Assembly: GCA_965237855.1 (NCBI GenBank)
Contig: CBDEGK010000008.1
Coordinates: 620,001 to 684,000 of the forward strand
DNA from: CBDEGK01 sp965237855
GTDB lineage: Bacteria; Pseudomonadota; Gammaproteobacteria; Pseudomonadales; Halieaceae
Direction of reading: 5' to 3'
DNA: 64,000 nt
In this document: positions 35,662 to 44,249 of the stretch, piece by piece
Layout: each line of letters opens with the position of its first letter
Numbering within the stretch: position 1 is the stretch's first letter
The notes under the pieces: model-generated
What the model saw: only the letters and a program-made list of their open reading frames with translations
Database searches by the model: none
What the model was told of the DNA's origin: nothing
Program-made: the position numbers and the translations under genes

Positions 35662-36614
35662 TGATGAGACCTCTGGCCCTGCTGGTGTCGCCGCTGGCCA
35701 AGGGCGCCTATTTTGATGACTACCTGGAGGTGGCGAAAGCGGAGCTCGCCGGTCTGGTAGGGGAGCAGCCCATTGGTCACCGCCAAATTTCCGGGATGGA
35801 TTTTTTTGAGATAGAGGCCACCGACGAGCAATTGGCGGCACTGGCCACACTGTCTTTTGTGCAGGGTTTGTTCGAGTGTGAAAATGAGCAATTGCTACCA
35901 CTGCCCGTCAACGCCGGCTTTCAGTTGCATGAAGATTTTGTCTTCGGTGCCAAGTTCAGAGGCAAGACCAACGAACTCTTGACGCAGTTATTGATCAATA
36001 TTGGCCTGCAGAATATTGAGTACCAGTCAGTCGCCGATGTGAAGTTGCTGGATCCCATGTGCGGGCGCGCGACCACCTTGTTGTGGGCGATGCGCTATGG
36101 CATGAAAGCCAAAGGTATTGAGCAGGACGCCGGGGCCCTGGCTGACATTCGCCAGAACGTGAAAAAGTGGTGCAAGGTTCATCGCCAAAAACATGAATGG
36201 AAGGAAGGTTTTATCGGCAAGGCCAACAAGCAGGATAAGGGCAAGTTCGTCGACTTTGCAGCAAGTGATGCCAGCATGCGCGTTATTGCCGGTGATTCAT
36301 CCCAGGCCCGCAGCTTGTTAAACCGGGAAACGTTTCACCTGTTGGTCAGTGACTTGCCTTATGGTGTACAGCACTTCACCACCGACAAAACCCGCAATCC
36401 GTTGGCCACGCTTGAAGCCTGTGCACAGGCTTGGAGTGAAAGCCTGAAATCGGCGGGCGTGATGGCACTGGCCTTCAACCGCTATCAGCCCCGGCGCGAG
36501 GAGCTTGTCGCGGTGTTTGCCGAGCACGGCATGCAGGCGCTGGAGTTCGCCGCTCCTCATAGAATGAGTGAGTCTATAGTGCGTGACGTGGTGGTGTTGA
36601 AACGAACACCCTAA
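35661..36614 (+). CDS. Putative RNA/DNA methyltransferase (UPF0020/THUMP-type methylase-like)
   Basis: A 317-aa protein with an N-terminal domain of about 100 residues that looks like the substrate-binding part of TrmN/Trm11-like enzymes, then a Rossmann methyltransferase. Motif I is DPMCGRATTLLWAMRYG near residue 131, an acidic contact is in KGIEQDAGAL, and the catalytic-type motif IV is SDLPYG near residue 230. The DPMCG and DLPYG pair is characteristic of the UPF0020 class that methylates the exocyclic amine of guanine in tRNA or rRNA. The start is ATG 35661, overlapping the preceding stop; ATG 35664 follows at once and could be used instead. A longer upstream frame would overlap the membrane protein gene. 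The target RNA is unknown. Confidence 0.75.
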   Translation: MMRPLALLVSPLAKGAYFDDYLEVAKAELAGLVGEQPIGHRQISGMDFFEIEATDEQLAALATLSFVQGLFECENEQLLPLPVNAGFQLHEDFVFGAKFRGKTNELLTQLLINIGLQNIEYQSVADVKLLDPMCGRATTLLWAMRYGMKAKGIEQDAGALADIRQNVKKWCKVHRQKHEWKEGFIGKANKQDKGKFVDFAASDASMRVIAGDSSQARSLLNRETFHLLVSDLPYGVQHFTTDKTRNPLATLEACAQAWSESLKSAGVMALAFNRYQPRREELVAVFAEHGMQALEFAAPHRMSESIVRDVVVLKRTP

Positions 36615-38539
36615 TCGGTCATATCCGGGTAGTGATTGTTTTGCGGTAGTTCAATCGCATTGGTCTGGCCTTTTATCTTTAATAGCACTCGGCCAATAGT
36701 AATATCTTCATCGGCGATCATGCCTTCGCCAAAGCGATAAATCGGGGCGTATTCACCGTGGTCGGCTTGTCGGAAATAGTCTTCCGCGTTGGCCAGGCTG
36801 GCCTTGCGCTTGTCGCGATAGGCGGCCATGCGCTCCGGACCGTGGCGTTTCTCGAGCATGGCCTCTGTCCGTGCAGGCGATAGCACCACCGCAGAGGCGT
36901 TGTTGCCACCGAAGCCCTTGGAATTAAGGATGGCCACCTCCAGCTCTGAGGAGTCCTTTTGCAAATGTTCCGGCCCGATCGCCAACCGGGCCTGGTGAAC
37001 GTCGTCCGCCACCTCATCAATGGTCTGTATTCCGGGTAATATGCCGTGCTTGAAGATGCCCAACGCCACCGCCAGCTGGTCGCCGCTGGCCGGTGAAATG
37101 GTGTGGCCTACATAGGCTTTTACAGCAACCACGGGCCAATCACTTATATCGAAGGCTTCTGCGACCTGGTCGAAAATCTGCGACTCGGTGACCCGGTTTT
37201 GTGGGGTGCTCGAGCCATGCGCCATGACGAAGCTGCGTTGCTGCAGGGCTTCATCACCAACTAAAGCGACGGTTGCCGCCGCAGCCTTGGCCATGGTGAT
37301 GTGATTGCCGGGGCCGGGAGCAGTAATGGATTTCTTGATGCCATCGGCATCGATGAACACGTCGGTAATGGAACCGAGGCAGGGCGCGCCGAGTTCCGTG
37401 GCCAGTTCATCATCCATGAGAATGAAATACTGGCTGGCCTCACCGATGGTGAAGCCGCAATTGGCGCCAAAGGGGCGGCTGGCGCGACGGTGATCGACCT
37501 TATCTTCACCATACACCTTCTTCATGTTTTCGTCGGTGGCCAGGGCGCCCATGGTGCCGAAACCATCCATGAGCTCGGGGCCGATGGGCGATTCACTGTT
37601 GCCGACCATGGCCACTCGTATTTTGCCAGCTTGAAGGTCGGAAACCGCGTGGCGTAGGTTGGAGAGAAACGTGGCGCAAGCCGCCACCGAACTGCTGGCA
37701 ATACCCAGGTTGGCCAGTACATAGGCGTTGATAAAGTCGGTGGGCATGGAGTTGATACCCATCGCCAGTTGTTTGGTGGTGACGCGTTCGCCTTTCATGC
37801 GCGCCTGGTGCATGCCGCCGTAACCACTGTAGTCCATCTGCCCAAAGCCACTGCTGGAATAGACGCCAACCTGGTCGGGGTTGATGTGCGCAAGTACCGT
37901 GTCCCATTCAATACCGAGCGAGCGCAAGGCGTCGGTGGCGCCAAACAGGGCCATTTGCAGCCCGCGTGGCTGGAAGCGGGAATTGTACAGTTCACTCATG
38001 TTGAAGCCGCTGGGTAGCTGGCCGGCGGCTTTTATCGGGAAATCGCGCAAGTTGTCCAATTTGACGTTGAGCTCGCCGGCGACAGTAACCAGCACTTGCT
38101 TGTCATCACGGGGCTCTATGCGCCAGTTGTCGGGCATTTCAGTGGGCAGCTGGTTGGCAGCCAACAGGAACTGGATCTCGCCGGTGTGCTGATCCGGGTC
38201 TGGTTTCAGGGTGCCATTGGACTGCCAGTGCAGGGCGTCCACATCGAAGTAGCTGGGCTCAACCCGACGCACCAGGGTGCCATCGATAACCTGCTGACCA
38301 TACTGGTCCGCCACCTCCACTTCGCTGAGCAGGTCACCGGCTTCGCCTGCGCCGGCGTCCCGGTATTGGTGTTCGCCCTCGGCTGAGACCAGGCCCATCA
38401 TCACCGCCAGGCCCACCAGGGTTTGTTGCCGCTCCTGCTCCGGTAGAACGTCCAGTACCATCCTGCGAAAGCTCTGGAAGCCGGAAGTTCGACCCGCGGC
38501 ATTGACGCCACCCATGCCCACAATGACAGGTAAACGCAT
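36611..38539 (-). CDS. fabY: Beta-ketoacyl-ACP synthase, FabY type
   Basis: A 642-aa ketosynthase resembling FabY of Pseudomonas aeruginosa, which starts fatty-acid synthesis by condensing acetyl-CoA with malonyl-ACP. A long N-terminal extension (about 1-200: VIVGMGGVNAAGR, FRRMVLD, SYFDVDALHWQ) is typical of FabY and separates it from FabB/F. The thiolase-fold core has the catalytic Cys in SSSVAACATFLSN (about residue 287), His in AHGSSTP (about 440) and His in YVGHTISPASG (about 476), so the Cys-His-His triad is intact. The end overlaps the convergent methyltransferase stop. It is divergent from a MerR regulator across an 80-bp gap. A fabH homologue elsewhere cannot be excluded. Confidence 0.85.
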   Translation of the reverse strand: MRLPVIVGMGGVNAAGRTSGFQSFRRMVLDVLPEQERQQTLVGLAVMMGLVSAEGEHQYRDAGAGEAGDLLSEVEVADQYGQQVIDGTLVRRVEPSYFDVDALHWQSNGTLKPDPDQHTGEIQFLLAANQLPTEMPDNWRIEPRDDKQVLVTVAGELNVKLDNLRDFPIKAAGQLPSGFNMSELYNSRFQPRGLQMALFGATDALRSLGIEWDTVLAHINPDQVGVYSSSGFGQMDYSGYGGMHQARMKGERVTTKQLAMGINSMPTDFINAYVLANLGIASSSVAACATFLSNLRHAVSDLQAGKIRVAMVGNSESPIGPELMDGFGTMGALATDENMKKVYGEDKVDHRRASRPFGANCGFTIGEASQYFILMDDELATELGAPCLGSITDVFIDADGIKKSITAPGPGNHITMAKAAAATVALVGDEALQQRSFVMAHGSSTPQNRVTESQIFDQVAEAFDISDWPVVAVKAYVGHTISPASGDQLAVALGIFKHGILPGIQTIDEVADDVHQARLAIGPEHLQKDSSELEVAILNSKGFGGNNASAVVLSPARTEAMLEKRHGPERMAAYRDKRKASLANAEDYFRQADHGEYAPIYRFGEGMIADEDITIGRVLLKIKGQTNAIELPQNNHYPDMTD

Positions 38540-38619
38540 AAATTCTCCCGGTACAAAGCGACAATGTTACCCGAAGTCTTGCCTGCCCGCCCATTCGGGC
38601 TATCGTGTATAGTTTGCTC

Positions 38620-39390
38620 ATGACTAGTGCTGACAAACCACTCCTGACCATAGGCGAACTGGCGCGTCGAGGTAATGTCAGTACCTCCCTGCTGCGCTAC
38701 TACGAAAAAGAACGATTGCTAATACCCACCAGTCGTAGTGGTGCAGGTTATCGCCTCTACGCGCGCAACGCAGAACGCACTCTGCGCTTTATTCGCAGCG
38801 CGCAGCGCCACGGCTTCTCGCTGCACGACATTGGGTTGATCGTGGGCCGGGATAAACACGACAGTAACTCGGTAAATCTGGTTGCCCTGGCCGAGGAACG
38901 GTTTTTGGATATTGAACGGCGCCTGACCGAGATGCTGGTGCAACGGCACGAACTCGCGTTTTTTCTCGAAGATTTAAACCTGCATGTGGATCACGGCAAC
39001 CATGCGGCGACCGAAGCCTGTTATCGCGATCTGTTGGAGCAGGCCTGTGATCATGAGCACGCAGACAATCGAAAATCCTCGTTGGACAAGCTGGTACGAA
39101 GGCTGCACTGCAACCTGGCATCCAATGATTGGGAATCGGTTTTTGCGCATCTGCGCGGTCAGCATTCACACATGTGGCGCGAGGAAGATGGCTACAGCAT
39201 ACAATTCGCATCGCGCGAGCCAGCCGTTAAAGCTGCGTTGGAAAGAATAGCCGCCGGCGAGTCAAACTGTGAGGCACACAATCAACCAGAGGTGATTGAT
39301 GCCGGGCAGGGGCCCATATTCCTGGCCCGGGGTGATAATGCCTTTCTCTACGCCCAGCTGTTTATGTCCCTGGAAAACGCCGAGGCCTGA
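38620..39390 (+). CDS. MerR-family transcriptional regulator
   Basis: A 256-aa regulator. The N-terminal winged helix has the MerR signature (LTIGELARRGNVSTSLLRYYEKERLL, GYRLYARNAERTLRFIRSAQRHGFSL), then a helical dimerisation segment to about residue 120. The C-terminal effector part is longer than in MerR/ZntR and contains Cys and His residues (CYRDLLEQACDHEHAD, HCNLAS) that could bind metal. ATG 38620 is preferred; a GTG five codons earlier is possible. TATAGT at 38608-38613 lies so close to the ATG that the message could be leaderless. The palindrome at 40252, upstream of a Zn/Cd-type P-type ATPase, is a likely target, so metal sensing is inferred. A truncated ABC gene lies between regulator and target. 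Confidence 0.8.
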   Translation: MTSADKPLLTIGELARRGNVSTSLLRYYEKERLLIPTSRSGAGYRLYARNAERTLRFIRSAQRHGFSLHDIGLIVGRDKHDSNSVNLVALAEERFLDIERRLTEMLVQRHELAFFLEDLNLHVDHGNHAATEACYRDLLEQACDHEHADNRKSSLDKLVRRLHCNLASNDWESVFAHLRGQHSHMWREEDGYSIQFASREPAVKAALERIAAGESNCEAHNQPEVIDAGQGPIFLARGDNAFLYAQLFMSLENAEA

Positions 39391-39394
39391 GGGG

Positions 39395-40159
39395 TCAACT
39401 CACCAGAGTCGCGTCCACCTCGTCTTGCTGCAGACGGAACATGCTGGCATACCAGCCCTGTCCCGCCATCAACTCGGCATGAGTACCGCGCTCGGCGATG
39501 CGTCCTTCCAGCATCACCAAAATTTCGTCGCTGTTCACAATCGTCGATAGGCGGTGGGCGATGGTCAGCGTGGTTCTGCCCTCGCACAGTAGTTTGAGGG
39601 ATTGCATCACACTGCGCTCGGTTTCTACATCAAGGCTAGAGGTGGCTTCGTCCAGCAACACGATGGGAGCGTCTTTGAGTATCGCGCGGGCTATTGCCAC
39701 GCGTTGCCGCTGACCGCCGGAAATCTTGCTGCCGCGCTCGCCGGCCTGGGTTTGCAATCCATCGGGCGTGCTGTCCAGCCAGACGCCAAGTCCCGCCTGT
39801 TCTGCTGCTGTACGTATCTCGGTTGCTGAGGCGTCGGGGCGGCCCATGCGAATGTTTTCCTCGATGGTTTCGTTAAAGATGAAGCTGCGCTGGGACACCA
39901 CTGCAAACTGCCTTTGCAGCTCGGCCAGGGTGAACGCTGTCACCGCTTTGTCACCCAGGCAGATACTGCCAGCGCTCGGGTCCCACTGGCGCAGCAGCAA
40001 ATTGACCACCGTTGATTTACCCGTACCGCTGGGACCCGCCAGCGCCAGCTCTACGCCCCACCAGGTGGCGGCCAGAATACCGATGGTAATAAAAATCTCC
40101 GCCAGCGCTCGCTGGGTTGCGTCGGCGCCATAAAGCTTGTCCTGTCCTTGTCGCTGGGG
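39395..40159 (-). pseudogene. 5'-truncated ABC exporter, ATPase domain only
   Basis: The open frame encodes a nearly complete ABC ATPase: Walker A GPSGTGKST, Q-loop VVSQRSFIFNET, signature ISGGQRQR, Walker B IVLLDEATSSLD and the switch His in IAHRLS. This pattern is that of exporter half-transporters (MsbA/CydCD-like). The six-helix membrane domain expected upstream is missing: only about 40 residues precede Walker A (including AEIFITIGILAATWW), and an in-frame TGA at 40160-40162 closes the frame. No ATG exists before the ATPase, only GTG codons. It is therefore a deletion remnant sitting antisense between merR and its presumed target ATPase gene. Confidence 0.7.
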
Positions 40160-40251
40160 TCATCAGCCGGTCATCAACACCAATCATAGACTGTCTAACA
40201 CCCTCAATGTGTTTAGGAGGCCCAACGACCCTACGGGATTCGAATACTGGA

Positions 40252-40271
40252 CCTTAAACCATGGTTTAAGG
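40252..40271 (+). promoter_or_regulatory. MerR-type operator/promoter upstream of the P-type ATPase
   Basis: CCTTAAACCATGGTTTAAGG is a perfect 20-bp palindrome, 56 bp upstream of the ATPase start. It sits between a -35-like TGGACC (40248-40253) and a -10-like CAGTAT (40274-40279), a spacing of 20 bp. MerR-family activators act on promoters with just such overlong 19-20-bp spacers holding a dyad. The nearby merR gene is the likely regulator. Element assignment is by eye. Confidence 0.65.
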
Positions 40272-40327
40272 AGCAGTATCAGGCTAACACAAGCCACAAC
40301 AGCTTCGGCAGGCCAGGAAATACAGCA

Positions 40328-42604
40328 ATGGGGCACAGTACCATCAACACAGAAAGCGAGCCGCTACAGGTCAAGATACTGGGCATGGACTGCGGTGGTT
40401 GCGCCATGACCATTGAAGACGGTATTGGTAAATTGCCGGGGGTCGAAGAGGTTAATGTCAGCTTTACTACCGAGCGCATGAAGGTCGCGGGTAACGTCGA
40501 ACTGGTTGCCATCGAGACAAGACTGGCGGAGTTGGGCTATAAAATTGCCAGTGAGGAAGATCTCAAAGTGAGCGACTTGCCCAGCTACGACGGCGCCGCT
40601 GGCTTTTTCCGCTTTCTATGGCAACAGCCGCCACTGCGGCGCGCCTGTCTGGTAACCCTGGCCGTTATTATCGGTCTGTGGCCCCTGGCCAACAGTGTCG
40701 GCATTGCCGGTATTGAACCCCTGGACATCTTGTTTACCCTGGCCGTATTCATCGCGGGCGGGCCGGTTTTCATGAAGGGTTTTCGCGCTTTGTTGGTGGC
40801 CCGAAGAATTACCATCGACCTGCTCATGGCAGTGGCATCGTTGGGTGCTATTGCCATTGGTGCGACCGGTGAGGCCGTCACCGTTATCCTTCTCTTTATG
40901 CTGGGGGAAGCACTGGAAGCCTTCAGTGCGGAGAAGGGGAGAACTTCGTTGCGCTCGCTGCTGGCTCTGCAGCCTCAGGACGCCACGGTACTCAGGCATC
41001 ACCCGGTCGGGAATGATGACGATCACAGCCATGACCACCCGCGAGAAGAAGGCCACGATCACAGCCTCACTCTGCCGGTGGAAGAGGTGTTAATTGGCGA
41101 TCGGGTGCTGGTACGTCCGGGTCAGCGCATTCCTGTTGATGGCATTTTGCTCAAGGGTGTCACCACCATTAACCAGGCGCCAGTGACTGGTGAGAGCATG
41201 CCGGTGTTGAAACAGCCCGGTGATGTGGTAATGGCGGGTACGGTTAATGGCGAGGCCGCCATCGAAATTGAAACCAGCCGCCTCGCTGCAGAGGGCACAA
41301 TTGCGCGTATTGCCAAATTGGTTGAGCAGGCGCAAGCCGACCACAGCCCCGCGGAGCGATTCATTGATCGTTTCGCCCGCTGGTACACTCCCGCCGTGGT
41401 TATCTTGGCGGCTCTCGTGGTGGTCATTCCCGTGTGGGGATTCGGTCAACCACTGTTCAACAGCGCTGACAGTACCGGCTGGTTGTACCGCGGGCTGGCC
41501 ATGCTGATTATTGCCTGCCCCTGCGCCCTGGTTATCAGTATCCCGGTGACTGTGGTGAGTGGTCTGACCCGCCTGGCCAGCCTCGGGGTATTGGTCAAGG
41601 GAGGTGCCCAACTCGATCGCCTGGCAGATATTGAAACCGTAGCTTTCGACAAGACGGGAACTCTGACTCACGGCAAGCCCCGGGTAACCGTGGTGCAAAC
41701 GCCTTTGTGCGAACACACGGCCGCAAACGACACCTGCGGAAGTTGCGATGATGTGGTCGCTGTCGCGGCTTCAGTGGAGCGAGCCTCAGAGCACCCGGTA
41801 GCGCAGGCCATACTGCAGGCCGCCAGGAATCGCAGCGGTGTTGGCCATCTGCTCACCGCCAACTCGGTTGTTGCCCATCCGGGTAAGGGTGTCAGTGGTG
41901 AGCTCAGCAGCGGCCAGCGGGTGGTTGTCGGCACCGGTGATTTGTTCAACGATGCCATGGAGGGTTGGCAGGAGGTCTACCCCGGAGCGGAGACCGCCAA
42001 AAGTCGAGGTGACACCATTATGTATGTGGCCGCTGATGAAGTAGTTGTCGGTTATATCGGTGTGCAGGACGAGATTCGCGAGATCACCGCGGGGGCACTG
42101 TCAGAGCTGGCTGCTATGGACGTCCGCAGGGTTATGCTCACCGGTGATCACCGTCAGTCGGCGGAACGCATAGCTGCACAGATTCCCGGGATTGACGATA
42201 TCCAGGCCGACCTGTCGCCTGAAGTGAAGTTGCGGGCGATCGAAAGCCTGCACGCTCGCCATGGCGCTGTAGCGATGGTCGGTGACGGCATCAACGATGC
42301 GCCGGCGTTGGCGCGAGCCGATATCGGCATTGCCATGGGTGGCGGAGGCACGGCGCAGGCCATGGAGACCGCCGATGTCGTGCTAATGCAGGACGACCTT
42401 GGTCACGTGCCCCTGGCGCTGCGCATGGCGCGTAAGTCTCGCCGTATTATTCGACAAAATATTGCCCTCAGCCTGGTGTTGAAGCTCGCTTTTCTGGGGC
42501 TGGCGATTCCCGGATTCGCGACCCTGTGGATGGCGGTCATTGCCGACGTGGGCGCCACCTTGTTGGTGACTTTGAATGGCATGCGTTTGTTGCGGCAATC
42601 TTGA
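40328..42604 (+). CDS. zntA: Zn2+/Cd2+/Pb2+-exporting P-type ATPase
   Basis: A 758-aa P1B-type ATPase that pumps soft divalent metals out of the cytoplasm. Order: heavy-metal-associated domain with GMDCGGC (about residues 19-25), eight membrane helices, a His/Asp-rich loop (DDDHSHDHPREEGHDHS, about 236-252) between helices and actuator domain, the actuator TGES motif, the metal-gate CPC motif in ACPCALVISIP (about 396), the phosphorylation motif DKTGTLT, SEHP, and the hinge GDGINDAPAL. The CPC plus Zn/Cd-type C terminus (LWMAVIADVGATLLVTLN) indicates the ZntA/CadA group rather than the copper pumps. AGGA lies upstream of the start. The MerR-type dyad at 40252 suggests metal-induced expression. 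Confidence 0.88.
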   Translation: MGHSTINTESEPLQVKILGMDCGGCAMTIEDGIGKLPGVEEVNVSFTTERMKVAGNVELVAIETRLAELGYKIASEEDLKVSDLPSYDGAAGFFRFLWQQPPLRRACLVTLAVIIGLWPLANSVGIAGIEPLDILFTLAVFIAGGPVFMKGFRALLVARRITIDLLMAVASLGAIAIGATGEAVTVILLFMLGEALEAFSAEKGRTSLRSLLALQPQDATVLRHHPVGNDDDHSHDHPREEGHDHSLTLPVEEVLIGDRVLVRPGQRIPVDGILLKGVTTINQAPVTGESMPVLKQPGDVVMAGTVNGEAAIEIETSRLAAEGTIARIAKLVEQAQADHSPAERFIDRFARWYTPAVVILAALVVVIPVWGFGQPLFNSADSTGWLYRGLAMLIIACPCALVISIPVTVVSGLTRLASLGVLVKGGAQLDRLADIETVAFDKTGTLTHGKPRVTVVQTPLCEHTAANDTCGSCDDVVAVAASVERASEHPVAQAILQAARNRSGVGHLLTANSVVAHPGKGVSGELSSGQRVVVGTGDLFNDAMEGWQEVYPGAETAKSRGDTIMYVAADEVVVGYIGVQDEIREITAGALSELAAMDVRRVMLTGDHRQSAERIAAQIPGIDDIQADLSPEVKLRAIESLHARHGAVAMVGDGINDAPALARADIGIAMGGGGTAQAMETADVVLMQDDLGHVPLALRMARKSRRIIRQNIALSLVLKLAFLGLAIPGFATLWMAVIADVGATLLVTLNGMRLLRQS

Positions 42605-42700
42605 TTCACATACTTCTCGTGCAAGTCATGGCACACTGGCGCGCGTCGACCACTAGGCGGGCGCCTTTCGCACACTCAATAACAAGATAATAAGCACTCT

Positions 42701-43258
42701 ATGACACATCAGATTGGCCCAATAAAGTTGGCCGAGGGCGTTCTTCCACGCCACGTTTACAGCTACCTGTTTGCCGCACTTCTCAGCATTGGTTTTTTCA
42801 CCTACCTGACGGCCCTGACGCCCTATATCTTGCGGGTAAACCTTGGTTTGGACGAGTCAGTGTTGGGCAAGGTGTCCGGTGATTTGCAGTTCTCCCATGA
42901 ATTGGTGCTGTTGAGCCTGCTGGGCTGGTGGGGCGCTATGTCGGACAGGTATGGACGCCTACCTTAGCGTATCCGGGCTGGCCTTCGTGGCTGCCATTGT
43001 TATGTTGGGACTAAAGCCCGGTCGCCCGCAACACCTGTTGAAGTCCGCTGAAAAAATTCCGGTACATCGGTTGATGCTCGAGGGACTACGTGCGGCCAGG
43101 AAGTCGCGCATACTGGTGCTGTCCTTTGCCGGGGGTCGCATGTTCGATTCTATCGGTCCCTAAGCGCCTTTTTACGCCATAGCCCTGGCCAATGGCGTGG
43201 TTTTGATGGTAGGCATGTTGGTGCGCTTCAAAGAACTGCGAGCACCCCCAACTCCTTA
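42701..43258 (+). pseudogene. Remnant of an MFS transporter with internal deletion
   Basis: The first piece (42701-42964) encodes the N terminus of an MFS protein (YLFAALLSIGFFTYLTALTPYI, ending WWGAMSDRYGR, the loop 2-3 motif). It then breaks off; a different frame from 42951 encodes a later membrane part (AFVAAIVMLGLKPGRP, SRILVLSFAGGRMFDSIGP), interrupted by an in-frame TAA before the last segment (ANGVVLMVGMLVRFKELRAP) to 43258. The middle of the protein is deleted and two further stops are present. Its end overlaps the convergent CMD gene stop. Confidence 0.75.
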
Positions 43259-43801
43259 AGGTTCCAGGCCCTCATCCAGTTGCACACCGAAGCTGTTCAA
43301 AGCCATCGAAACCAGGTTGTACTGGCCGACCGTAAATACCAGGTCCATCATTTGTTGATTTGAGAAATGGGCACGCAAGCCGCGCCAGGTGTCGTCTGCT
43401 ATATGGGCATCGGCGTGCAATTCATCGGTTGCCTGCAATAGGAGTCGATCAAGCTCCTGGAGCCCCGCTGTGTCGGGCCCCGTTTCGGCCGAACTGATTT
43501 CCTCCTCGCTCATGCCGAGAAAACGGGAGATCGACTTGTGCTGGGCCAACTCATAACCGGCCCGACACAGATGGCCTATGCGCAGTATCACCAGTTCCCG
43601 CTCTCGCTCCGGTAGCGTGGATTTACCGAGGATATGATTGGCAAATACCAGCCAGCGTTTGGCCAGATCAGGATGGTGGGCCAGGGTCTTGAAGATATTG
43701 TAGTTGCGCCCGGAATCGACAAAGGGGGCCATCATCTCGGCGGCTTTGTCGTCCCACTGTTCGGGTTCCAGCGCCGGGATGCGTGGTTCACTCAATCGCA
43801 T
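43256..43801 (-). CDS. Carboxymuconolactone decarboxylase (CMD/AhpD-like) family protein
   Basis: A 181-aa all-helical protein of the CMD family. The characteristic block LPERERELVILRIGHLCRAGYELAQH (about residues 63-88) is present. The canonical AhpD CXXC redox pair is absent: only a single Cys occurs in this motif (HLCRAGYEL), so peroxidase-type disulfide chemistry is unlikely, as in many CMD proteins of unknown function found in catabolic regions. A possible role is proton transfer on a ring substrate; that is inference. It sits downstream of a small secreted-protein gene on the same strand. Confidence 0.8.
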   Translation of the reverse strand: MRLSEPRIPALEPEQWDDKAAEMMAPFVDSGRNYNIFKTLAHHPDLAKRWLVFANHILGKSTLPERERELVILRIGHLCRAGYELAQHKSISRFLGMSEEEISSAETGPDTAGLQELDRLLLQATDELHADAHIADDTWRGLRAHFSNQQMMDLVFTVGQYNLVSMALNSFGVQLDEGLEP

Positions 43802-43823
43802 ATTATCTCCTTGGCCCTGGCTG

Positions 43824-44165
43824 TCAGGGCGTGTACGTTTGGCTTCTCGGGTTCATTCTGAAATGCCTTTCAGCGGCGAGCGCATTTTGGCAAACGGGCA
43901 AATCCCAGAACATAGCAGCGGGGGTGCCGGTGACGTGACGTTCTCCAAAAGTTCGGAAATGGTTTTCACAGCGCGACCGCTCCCAGCGACGCTTGCTCAC
44001 GCAGTCTTCAATGGCCTGCTGCCGTAACGGCGCAATGTGTTGCTGTCGCTGGGATTGGCACTCGGCCATCAGGTCCTCAAGCGCGCCGCGCTCGATCACT
44101 TCTGCGGAAACCGTGAGACTGAGTAGCAGCAGCAAGTACAAACAATTTCTCATGGGCTTCACCAT
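43824..44165 (-). CDS. Small secreted hypothetical protein
   Basis: A 113-aa protein with a strong signal peptide (MVKPMRNCLYLLLLLSLTVSA, cleavage after about residue 21) and a mature part with several Cys (ECQS, EDCVSK, SRCENH, PVCQNA) that could form disulfides. The ATG at 44165 is chosen for GGAGG about seven bases upstream and immediate start of the signal peptide; a longer in-frame start at 44237 is less likely. No family is recognised, and no partner is clear. Confidence 0.6.
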   Translation of the reverse strand: MVKPMRNCLYLLLLLSLTVSAEVIERGALEDLMAECQSQRQQHIAPLRQQAIEDCVSKRRWERSRCENHFRTFGERHVTGTPAAMFWDLPVCQNALAAERHFRMNPRSQTYTP

Positions 44166-44249
44166 ACCATTGCCTCCCCCAGGAACGAACCAGCGTCTGG
44201 ATTGGTCTACAATGCCTCGCATTAATGCAAAACCCAAGGAGAAATGACA

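Noticed and set aside
38585..38600. Small GCCCG/CGGGC hairpin between fabY and merR as a regulatory element
   Set aside because: A five-pair stem in GC-rich DNA is expected by chance and no function is indicated.
42642..42675. GGCGC...GCGCC inverted repeat after the P-type ATPase as a terminator
   Set aside because: The stem is only five pairs with a long loop and only three T residues follow; not convincing.
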